A stretch of 5,864 nt of DNA, taken from contig JAQICW010000490.1 of NCBI GenBank assembly GCA_027858355.1, positions 1 through 5,864 of the forward strand. Reading direction: 5' to 3'. The DNA comes from Desulfobacula sp. (GTDB lineage Bacteria; Desulfobacterota; Desulfobacteria; Desulfobacterales; Desulfobacteraceae). Every line of letters starts with the position of its first letter. Position 1 is the first letter of the stretch. The translations under genes were made by a program, and so were the position numbers. The notes below the pieces were generated by a model. The model searched no databases. It worked only from the letters and a program-made list of their open reading frames with translations, and was not told where the DNA came from. Of this stretch, positions 1-4,752 are shown piece after piece.

Positions 1-1319
1 ATCTTATTGAGTATAGCATCATCATAAATCCCGTTTTTAATCAGGTCCCTTGCTGCCCTGTCCACGCTCATATTTATAGGACCAAGATTGTGGGTAGTGC
101 CCACGATGAGATTCACCCGGGTAATGAGACCATTTTCATCTGTAGAATAATCATGAATAAGGGTTCCCCTTGGTGCTTCAACGCATCCGACACCCCTTCC
201 TGCGCAGGGTTCAACCTTGGCTCGGATCTCAGGGCTGATGATCCTGGGATTTTTCAGGATTTCAATTGCCCTTTCACAGGTGTAAACCTCCTCAATCCGT
301 CTTGCATAATGATAAAGAAGGGTGGATTGTGCAGGGCGACCATACAGATCGCGGAACTCTTCAAGTTCAGCCTGGGCTCTTGGCGTGGCAATCCGGTCGG
401 CCACATTGATTCTTGCAAGTGTGTTGGATCTGTAGATGCCTTTTGGAGCATCAAGATCCATTGAAAATCCTTCCCCCCAGGATTTTGCATAGGGAAATTT
501 CCCATATGAGAACGGAACCACCTTTTCTGCCAGATGGTCCAGATACTCATCCGGGCAAAACTCCTTATAGCTTCCATCGGGTTTCATTAACCGGATATTG
601 CCGTCATACAGATTTAAAGCACCTTTATTGTCAACCATCCCGATGAAACCCGTGGTAATTTCTCCAAGGCCGGGGTAAGATTCTTCAAATTTTGGGAAAA
701 CCTCTTTTTTGGCATATTCCAGGGCAAAAAGGGCAAAATCTAAAAGTTCCGTCAAATTATCAAGAAATATTTTGCGGTCCTCTATTGAAAGGGGTTTTAC
801 AAAACCGCCCGGCACACCGGCAATAGGGTGAATGGTTTTTTTGGAAAATCTGTCCAGAATCATTTTAGCCCTATGCCGCATCTTGATCACTTTCTGTGCA
901 AGTTCTGGGTTTGCTTTTACAAGCCCCATAATGTTACGAACACTGTAATCATACTCAGGTCCCAGAAAAAAATCAGCCCCGGCAAGGAAGAAAAAATGAA
1001 GCAGCTTGTCCTCAATATGGGCAACCGTCAACATCAGTTCCCTTAAAAGATTTCCGGCAGGTGGGGGAGTGACCTTAAAACATGCATCCACTGCCTTGTT
1101 GGACGCAATATGATGCATCCAGGGGCAAATCCCACAAATTCGACTTACTATCCTCGGAAGTTCTTCTGCCGGCTTGCCTTCAACAAATTTTTCAAACCCT
1201 CTCAGGGATTTAAACGCTACTTTTGTCTCCTGAACATTACCCTGATCATCTAACTGGATATGGATCGAAGCATGTCCTTCTATGCGGGTGATGGGTTGAA
1301 TATTTATTACTTTTCCCAT
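1..1319 (-). CDS. mvhA: Mvh-type (group 3c-like) [NiFe] hydrogenase large subunit, partial (C-terminus beyond window)
   Basis: This is the catalytic subunit of a cytoplasmic [NiFe] hydrogenase, which binds the Ni-Fe(CN)2CO centre and splits or forms H2. 439 complete codons are visible from the ATG at 1319. The N-terminus carries the conserved TRIEGH motif (residues 11-16) and the first nickel-binding motif RICGICP with Cys62 and Cys65, followed by MHH. No signal peptide is seen. Family members are usually about 470 residues, so roughly the last 30-50 residues are missing, including the second CxxC nickel motif and the C-terminal peptide removed by the maturation protease. The ATG lies 1 nt after the stop of the small-subunit gene (TAA-T-ATG), with AAAGGA 11 nt upstream, which indicates translational coupling. 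Assignment to group 3c rather than F420-reducing group 3a is inferred from the adjacent MvhD and MvhG genes and from overall resemblance. Whether the distal CxxC contains selenocysteine cannot be judged here. Confidence 0.93.
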   Translation of the reverse strand, partial: MGKVINIQPITRIEGHASIHIQLDDQGNVQETKVAFKSLRGFEKFVEGKPAEELPRIVSRICGICPWMHHIASNKAVDACFKVTPPPAGNLLRELMLTVAHIEDKLLHFFFLAGADFFLGPEYDYSVRNIMGLVKANPELAQKVIKMRHRAKMILDRFSKKTIHPIAGVPGGFVKPLSIEDRKIFLDNLTELLDFALFALEYAKKEVFPKFEESYPGLGEITTGFIGMVDNKGALNLYDGNIRLMKPDGSYKEFCPDEYLDHLAEKVVPFSYGKFPYAKSWGEGFSMDLDAPKGIYRSNTLARINVADRIATPRAQAELEEFRDLYGRPAQSTLLYHYARRIEEVYTCERAIEILKNPRIISPEIRAKVEPCAGRGVGCVEAPRGTLIHDYSTDENGLITRVNLIVGTTHNLGPINMSVDRAARDLIKNGIYDDAILNK

Positions 1320-1320
1320 A

Positions 1321-2262
1321 TTATTCTGATTCCTTTATCCTGGGTAAAGGGTGCAACAATCCATGTCCCCCGGAAAACCTGAGCATTGACACTGTTTCAG
1401 GCAAAGAAGATATATCAATGCCGTTGGATACAAGGGCATTCAGCATGGCCAACCGCTGGTTGCCTTCCTTTTTTACCGGGCCGTAACATCCCCGGCAGGG
1501 CACCTGGGCCATAATACAACGTGCCTGCTCTGTATCTCCGCCGCATCCATCCCTGGTCACCGGCCCCATGCAGAGAAATCCCTGTTCCAGGAAACATTTA
1601 AATCCTTCTTTTGTATCATCAAAAACCCTCCATTGTGGCAGTTCCAAAGCCCTTTTCAACTCTTTCACCTTACCTTTGCCATCCCTATCCACAGGACAAT
1701 TGCCGCACACTGATTTCTCCGGCAGCAAAAACGACTCTTTTTTCTCAATCGATTGAAGCGCCCTGAAAATATGATCTGGATGAGGCGGACAGCCTGGAAG
1801 ACAGACATCCACACGGATGTGTTCATCAAGGGCAGAGCAGGCAGGCATCAACTCTGGGACTATATCGGACGGAAAACTATCAGCTTTATCCGTCCCAACG
1901 GTATTAAAACAATGCCCAAGCATATCATCATTATGAAAAGAATTTGCAAGGGCTGGAATTCCCCCATGGGTGGCGCAGGTTCCAAAAGCAATAATAAGAT
2001 CACAGGAATCTCTCATGGCTCGGGCAAGCTCAAGATGTTCTTTGGTTTTAATACTCCCGCTGATAAGGCCCACATCAGCTTTGGGCAGTTTGACAGTCTG
2101 CGAATTATTTTTTCCATCGCAATGTTTGCTGTCCATAAGGAGGGGAAGATGAACGATGGAGACAAATTCCAGCAGCGTTAAAAGCTTGTCTCCCATTTCA
2201 AGAATGGAAATCTCACATCCTGAACAAGCATTTAAACTCTCTCCTGCTAGTTTTATGGGCAT
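1321..2262 (-). CDS. mvhG: Mvh-type [NiFe] hydrogenase small (gamma) subunit
   Basis: This 313-residue Fe-S subunit carries electrons away from the NiFe site. Proximal [4Fe-4S] ligands are visible as CSGCE (Cys13, Cys16), GTCATHGG (Cys96) and PGCPPHPD (Cys158). The C-terminal part holds CGNCP (Cys186, Cys189), a Cys at 231, GCGG (Cys240), Cys249 and PCRGCYGP (Cys256, Cys259), the cysteine pattern of MvhG/VhuG proteins with two further clusters. The length matches that family, which lacks a Tat signal, and none is seen, so the protein is cytoplasmic. The ATG at 2262 is preceded by GAGGA about 6 nt upstream. It follows the frhB-like gene after 71 nt and ends 1 nt before the large-subunit gene, as expected for subunits of one complex. 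FrhG or sulfhydrogenase delta subunits are the nearest alternatives. Confidence 0.93.
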   Translation of the reverse strand: MPIKLAGESLNACSGCEISILEMGDKLLTLLEFVSIVHLPLLMDSKHCDGKNNSQTVKLPKADVGLISGSIKTKEHLELARAMRDSCDLIIAFGTCATHGGIPALANSFHNDDMLGHCFNTVGTDKADSFPSDIVPELMPACSALDEHIRVDVCLPGCPPHPDHIFRALQSIEKKESFLLPEKSVCGNCPVDRDGKGKVKELKRALELPQWRVFDDTKEGFKCFLEQGFLCMGPVTRDGCGGDTEQARCIMAQVPCRGCYGPVKKEGNQRLAMLNALVSNGIDISSLPETVSMLRFSGGHGLLHPLPRIKESE

Positions 2263-2279
2263 AGCTTCCTCGCAATAGG

Positions 2280-2305
2280 TTGTTAGTCCTGGTTATTAAT
2301 CCTGG
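2280..2305. repeat. Tandem 13-nt imperfect repeat in the frhB-like/mvhG gap
   Basis: On the minus strand the spacer contains CCAGGATTAATAA and, upstream of it, CCAGGACTAACAA. The two 13-mers are directly adjacent and match at 11 of 13 positions. They occupy part of the only sizeable gap (71 nt) inside the operon, just upstream of the mvhG ribosome binding site. I see no stable hairpin or T-tract here, so it does not look like a terminator. Function is unknown and it may be a simple duplication. Confidence 0.55.
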
Positions 2306-2333
2306 CTGTTATCATGCAGATCCATTAATACGC

Positions 2334-3452
2334 TTACACAGTGACCTGCACTGACTTAGCTTGAAGGCTTCTTCTCTTGTACCGGGCGTTCTTCTTCTTT
2401 GCCGAAGAGGCCTTCCTGACTTCCTGAAGTGCTCTGCTGGCAAACTCAGGATTGTCCTCCACATTAAATTGTTCAATACTTTTAAAATTTCGGCTGTCTG
2501 CCAGAACAGCCCTGCCAAGGGGGGTCCGGATAATGATGGTAGTCCACCCTGCCTCAGCACCGATCCCGCCAAAGGAAATATCGGCAAACTCTGCTGAATA
2601 ATCAGAACAATAGTTACAGGCATACCTTTTCATGGATTCCATTTGCTCAAGTTCCACTGTTTTGATATCCCCTGATTTCAGTGTGATAATGAGCTTGTCC
2701 TTTAGGTTTATCCGGCTGACATCGTCCAATGATATTCCTGCAATATCTGCCAACTTCTGCTGTTCCTTGATCCCAAAGGTAAAATTGCCGGAACAGAAAA
2801 GACCAAATCAAAATTTTATGGAATCCGATGGGATTAGATTTAAAACCTGCATCTTGCGAAGGGATTTAATCTGGCAGGGTGTGCCGACCAGCGCTACCCT
2901 TTTCAGTCCCTTTTTAATCATGGGGTCAAATTCCTCAATGGTTGAAAATGTCATATACTGATCGCTGAACCGTTTCAATCCATGTGAAGTATCAAAAAAA
3001 AGCCCTGTAGATTCCAATATTTCTTCCCGGGGGGTTGCTAAAAAAGGCTGACGTTGATATTTACCCACCGGTCTTGTGACAATGGCACCATCAATTCTGT
3101 TTCGGTCAAACAGATGAAGAAGAAGCCCTGTAACCGCACCTCCGTCCGAGGCCCGATCCATTACTTTGACATCAGATGCCCTGACAACAGTGGTCTCGAT
3201 CACCCTTCCCATGGGCTCACTCCAGGCTGCCTGTCGCTTTGTTTCCTCATCCAGATCTTTAATTTCCGGGCAAATGGAGTAACAAAGGCCGCACTCAATA
3301 CATTTTTCAATGTCTTGATAAACAGGCTTCCCGTTTCTGTCGATTTCCAGTGCACCATAGTTAATGGCTGTACAAAATGCAGCACACCCGCCGCACCGGT
3401 AACATAATCCTGGTTTTTGTACTTCCTGTACAAGATTAAAAAATGTTTTCAT
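2334..3452 (-). CDS. Ferredoxin-FrhB fusion flavoprotein (F420 hydrogenase/dehydrogenase beta-subunit family), interrupted by one in-frame UGA, candidate selenoprotein
   Basis: Read through the TGA at 2810-2808 the product is 372 residues. Residues 17-61 form a two-[4Fe-4S] ferredoxin domain (CX2CX2CX3C at Cys17-27 and Cys51-61). Then come an FrhB N-terminal domain with the SDGGAVTGLL motif (102-111) and GTPCQ (Cys193), and an FrhB C-terminal domain with GLFC (Cys220), CNYC (Cys279, Cys282) and ADISFGG. FrhB proteins bind a flavin and one [4Fe-4S] cluster and pass electrons to or from F420, ferredoxin or a partner subunit; the acceptor here is unknown. The TGA is codon 215, in KF-TGA-FGLFC. 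Both sides are in the same frame and both conform to the family, so this is not a frameshift. A SECIS-like hairpin follows. As I recall the family, the position is usually hydrophobic, so a nonsense mutation is the rival reading; termination there would remove Cys220, Cys279 and Cys282. The start ATG has AAAGGAG 4 nt upstream and lies 11 nt after mvhD. Confidence 0.85.
2754..2801 (-). promoter_or_regulatory. SECIS-like hairpin immediately downstream of the in-frame UGA
   Basis: The mRNA arms are CUUUUCUGUUCC (2801-2790) and GGAACAGCAGAAG (2766-2754). They form 12 pairs with one bulged C (2759) and one G-U pair. The upper 7 pairs (CUGUUCC with GGAACAG) are uninterrupted and start 11 nt after the UGA, the spacing known for the E. 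coli fdhF SECIS. The loop (2789-2767) begins with GG, in line with the G required near the start of bacterial SECIS loops. At 23 nt the loop is longer than typical; inner pairs such as GG with CC could shorten it. A competing fold pairs UUUGGUC (2807-2801) with GAUCAAG (2771-2765). Seen by eye only, with no energy calculation. Confidence 0.5.
2808..2810 (-). other. In-frame UGA codon, candidate selenocysteine recoding site
   Basis: TGA occupies codon 215 of the frhB-like frame. Upstream residues run IPSDSIKF and downstream residues FGLFCSGNF, matching the continuous FrhB strand-cluster segment (compare KLLVGIYC in methanogen FrhB, from memory) with no insertion or deletion. The downstream frame stays open for 157 more codons with conserved cysteines. 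Recoding as selenocysteine is suggested by the hairpin immediately 3' and by a neighbouring [NiFeSe] hydrogenase operon, which implies that the cell makes selenoproteins. Absence of a known Cys counterpart at this position weakens the case. Confidence 0.5.
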
Positions 3453-3463
3453 GGTCTCCTTTC

Positions 3464-3877
3464 TCAGGGATTAACCTTATGCGGGCCAAGTTTCTTTATT
3501 TTCATTGTAAAATCGGTAATCAGCTGAGCAAAAACAGATCCCTCAGCCGAGGAAATCCACTTAAGTTCAAACCGGCATGGGTCTACACCAATATCCTGAA
3601 GAATGATGGATATAACTTCTGCCCGGACCACAGCTTTTGTATTTCCTTCAATATAATGACATTCACCAGGATGACAACCCATGATCATAACACCATCCGC
3701 TCCCTGGGAAAATGCTTCCATCACCAGATCTGGATGAACCATACCTGTGCACATCACCCGTATGGGACGAAGATTTGGAGGATACTGAAGTCTTGCAACC
3801 CCTGCCAGGTCCGCACCAGTATAAGAACACCAATTGCATAAAAAACCTATAATAATCGGTTCAAAACGGGAAGACAT
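3464..3877 (-). CDS. mvhD: MvhD-type hydrogenase delta subunit ([2Fe-2S] electron-transfer protein)
   Basis: This 137-residue protein has the usual length and motifs of MvhD/VhuD: GFLCNWCSYTGADLAG (Cys14, Cys17), RVMCTGMV (Cys43) and GCHPGECHY (Cys68, Cys73). In methanogens MvhD carries a [2Fe-2S] cluster and links the MvhAG hydrogenase, or formate dehydrogenase, to HdrA for flavin-based electron bifurcation. Its presence therefore predicts an HdrA-like partner, which is not in this window. Some methanococcal VhuD proteins contain selenocysteine; this one has Cys at all visible positions. The ATG overlaps the stop of the protease gene by one base (TGATG), with GGGAG about 9 nt upstream, so translation is probably coupled. 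The TGA that ends the gene is followed directly by the ribosome binding site of the frhB-like gene, so it reads as a normal stop. Confidence 0.94.
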   Translation of the reverse strand: MSSRFEPIIIGFLCNWCSYTGADLAGVARLQYPPNLRPIRVMCTGMVHPDLVMEAFSQGADGVMIMGCHPGECHYIEGNTKAVVRAEVISIILQDIGVDPCRFELKWISSAEGSVFAQLITDFTMKIKKLGPHKVNP

Positions 3878-4398
3878 CAGACAGACTCCCTGTTACAGGA
3901 TATAAATTCTGGATCATATACTTTTAGCTTGATTAAATTGCAAAATTTTCGGACTGCTTCTTTGACCGGTTTGCTCAGGCCTGGTTTAACCATCTGTGGG
4001 ATATTGTCAGTCTGTACTGCATAAATCTCAATATCGATCACAGATGCATCCCTTAATTCCTTAAGCATATTAATAGTCGGGAACTGATGGAGAGAGTAAT
4101 CAGCCACCTTATTTTCCGGAATCTGATCTATATCAATGCGAATGATTTCTCCTGGCAAGACGTTAGAATGCTGAACTGCATCAATCAAAATAAGTCTCTT
4201 GGGAATAGGGCTGGAAAGCAGTAAATCAAAAAGAAGCTCCCGGACCGAAGTGCCTGCATCTAAAAGTCCGATATGGTCAGCCAGGATATTTTGTGCCTCA
4301 AGCGATTCGATCACAGCCGGACCAAACCCGTCATCACCCAATAGCGAGTTGCCGCAGCCCACCACCAAAATATCCTTATTAAACAAATCCAGGTACAT
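3877..4398 (-). CDS. [NiFe] hydrogenase maturation endopeptidase (peptidase M52, HycI/FrhD-like)
   Basis: This 173-residue protease cleaves the C-terminal extension of a NiFe large subunit after nickel insertion. The family signature GCGNSLLGDDGFGP lies at residues 14-27. By comparison with E. coli HybD, the nickel-sensing ligands correspond to Asp23 (GDDG), Asp73 (LIDAV) and His104 (SLHQ). It is the first gene of the minus-strand operon, so its likely substrate is the MvhA-type subunit encoded four genes later; acting on HysA is possible but less likely. The ATG at 4398 is chosen because an in-frame TAA sits two codons upstream and the family core begins by residue 10. It has no recognisable Shine-Dalgarno sequence. 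A good one (AAAGGAG, 4455-4449) lies about 50 nt upstream, which is unusual. Confidence 0.92.
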   Translation of the reverse strand: MYLDLFNKDILVVGCGNSLLGDDGFGPAVIESLEAQNILADHIGLLDAGTSVRELLFDLLLSSPIPKRLILIDAVQHSNVLPGEIIRIDIDQIPENKVADYSLHQFPTINMLKELRDASVIDIEIYAVQTDNIPQMVKPGLSKPVKEAVRKFCNLIKLKVYDPEFISCNRESV

Positions 4399-4431
4399 AA
4401 CTTATGACTTTTTGACAACAGGTCTGAATCT

Positions 4432-4449
4432 GATTGTGCAAAAACAATC
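4432..4449. repeat. Inverted repeat GATTGT-N6-ACAATC containing an inverted TTGTGCAAAA element
   Basis: Six bases on each side are exactly complementary around the spacer GCAAAA. It contains TTGTGCAAAA (4434-4443), the inverted counterpart of the element at 4646-4655. It abuts the minus-strand AAAGGAG at 4455-4449, so as DNA it could be an operator and as RNA a small hairpin in the leader of the mvh operon. Confidence 0.4.
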
Positions 4450-4522
4450 TCCTTTCTATATTGTTTTTTTTGCCAAACCATCAAGATAAAATCAATGGTT
4501 TTCTGAGCAAACTTCATCCTAC

Positions 4523-4550
4523 ATTACAATGGTTAAATCCATCTCGTCAA
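4523..4550 (-). promoter_or_regulatory. Candidate sigma-70 promoter of the mvh-type operon
   Basis: On the minus strand a -35 box TTGACG (4550-4545) and a -10 box TGTAAT (4528-4523) are separated by 16 nt, each one mismatch from consensus. A start near 4516 would leave a leader of about 118 nt before the protease ATG. The leader would contain the AAACCAT/ATGGTTT hairpin and one copy of the TTGTGCAAAA element. Confidence 0.45.
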
Positions 4551-4578
4551 CTAATTGTAATTAAAAATATATTTTTTA

Positions 4579-4605
4579 TTGACAAGGGCATTTTAGCATT
4601 ATACT
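4579..4605 (+). promoter_or_regulatory. Candidate distal sigma-70 promoter of hysBA
   Basis: TTGACA (4579-4584, perfect consensus) and TATACT (4600-4605, one mismatch) are separated by 15 nt, slightly short of optimal. The near-palindrome TAATTGTAATTA lies just upstream. A start near 4612 would give a leader of about 138 nt and would place the two TTTKGCACAA copies downstream of the start, a repressor-like position. Confidence 0.35.
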
Positions 4606-4620
4606 TATTTAAAAATCATA

Positions 4621-4655
4621 TTTGGCACAATGTAAGGTTGGCATATTTTGCACAA
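4621..4655 (+). repeat. Pair of direct TTTKGCACAA elements upstream of hysB
   Basis: TTTGGCACAA (4621-4630) and TTTTGCACAA (4646-4655) are direct copies with one mismatch, starting 25 nt apart. The second copy is the exact reverse complement of TTGTGCAAAA at 4434-4443 near the divergent operon. Shared elements in both leaders suggest a common regulator, but its identity is unknown. Confidence 0.5.
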
Positions 4656-4686
4656 GCATAAACCGGCTCTCAATGATAGCTGGAGC

Positions 4687-4695
4687 TGATATAAT
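4687..4695 (+). promoter_or_regulatory. Candidate proximal extended -10 promoter of hysBA
   Basis: TGATATAAT is a perfect extended -10 (TGnTATAAT) with no good -35 box at the expected distance, which is common for activator-dependent or extended -10 promoters. The start would be near 4702, about 48 nt before the hysB GTG. The TATAAT is part of the inverted repeat TATAA-TAG-TTATA (4690-4702). The TTTKGCACAA copies would lie about 52 and 77 nt upstream, typical of activator sites. Confidence 0.4.
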
Positions 4696-4737
4696 AGTTA
4701 TACAGAAGTAATGAGATAATTAGTTTTTAACAGCATC

Positions 4738-4752
4738 AAGGAGGTGCCCGTG
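4738..4752 (+). promoter_or_regulatory. hysB ribosome binding site that fixes the GTG start
   Basis: AAGGAGG (4738-4744) is followed by 5 nt and then GTG (4750-4752). An earlier in-frame GTG at 4744 overlaps the Shine-Dalgarno sequence itself, and the ATG at 4765 is too far away, so 4750 is the best start. Confidence 0.8.

Larger units (their letters stand above)
4399..4749. other. Divergent AT-rich regulatory region between the mvh and hys operons
   Basis: This 351-base stretch has no convincing gene. It separates two divergent hydrogenase operons and is more AT-rich than the flanking genes. It holds one minus-strand and two plus-strand promoter candidates, three copies of TTTKGCACAA, the inverted repeat GATTGT-N6-ACAATC (4432-4449), and a 7-bp inverted repeat, AAACCAT (4475-4481) with ATGGTTT (4495-4501). 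Near-palindromes TAATTGTAATTA (4552-4563) and TATAATAGTTATA (4690-4702) lie close to the plus-strand promoters. The octamer CAATGGTT occurs twice in direct orientation (4493-4500 and 4527-4534). The sequence suggests joint or opposed control of the two hydrogenases. Confidence 0.75.

Noticed and set aside
90..1046. Plus-strand reading frames opposite the large-subunit gene
   Set aside because: They are antisense to a gene with clear hydrogenase motifs and resemble no family.
1753..2181. 142-residue plus-strand reading frame opposite mvhG
   Set aside because: It lies entirely antisense to the well-supported small-subunit gene, with no recognisable domain or ribosome binding site of note.
2334..2753. 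A separate 139-residue gene starting at TTG 2753 (C-terminal half of the FrhB-like protein)
   Set aside because: It is in exactly the same frame as the upstream half, separated only by the TGA, and the intervening residues FGLFCSGNF are family-conserved. AAGGA 9 nt before the TTG could act as a weak ribosome binding site, but it is part of the hairpin arm. One recoded or broken gene is the simpler reading.
2754..2810. Frameshift as the cause of the split frhB-like gene
   Set aside because: Both halves share one frame and align to the family without insertion or deletion around KF-TGA-FGLFC.
3464..3466. TGA ending mvhD as another selenocysteine codon
   Set aside because: Readthrough reaches another TGA within a few codons, the protein already has full family length, and the following bases are the ribosome binding site of the next gene.
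4475..4502. Rho-independent terminator at AAACCAT/ATGGTTTT
   Set aside because: The stem is only 7 A/T-rich pairs, the 13-nt loop is large, and the T-run is short. There is no plus-strand gene end next to it.
4311..4517. 68-residue minus-strand reading frame beginning at ATG 4517
   Set aside because: It overlaps the protease start in another frame and has no recognisable domain; the protease frame is clearly the real one.
4622..4653. Sigma-54 promoter in TTGGCACAATG or TTGGCATATTTTGCAC
   Set aside because: The GG and GC elements are 8 nt apart in the second sequence rather than 10, and the first has no GC at the right distance.
4744..4746. GTG at 4744 as the hysB start
   Set aside because: It overlaps the AAGGAGG ribosome binding site; GTG at 4750 has proper 5-nt spacing.
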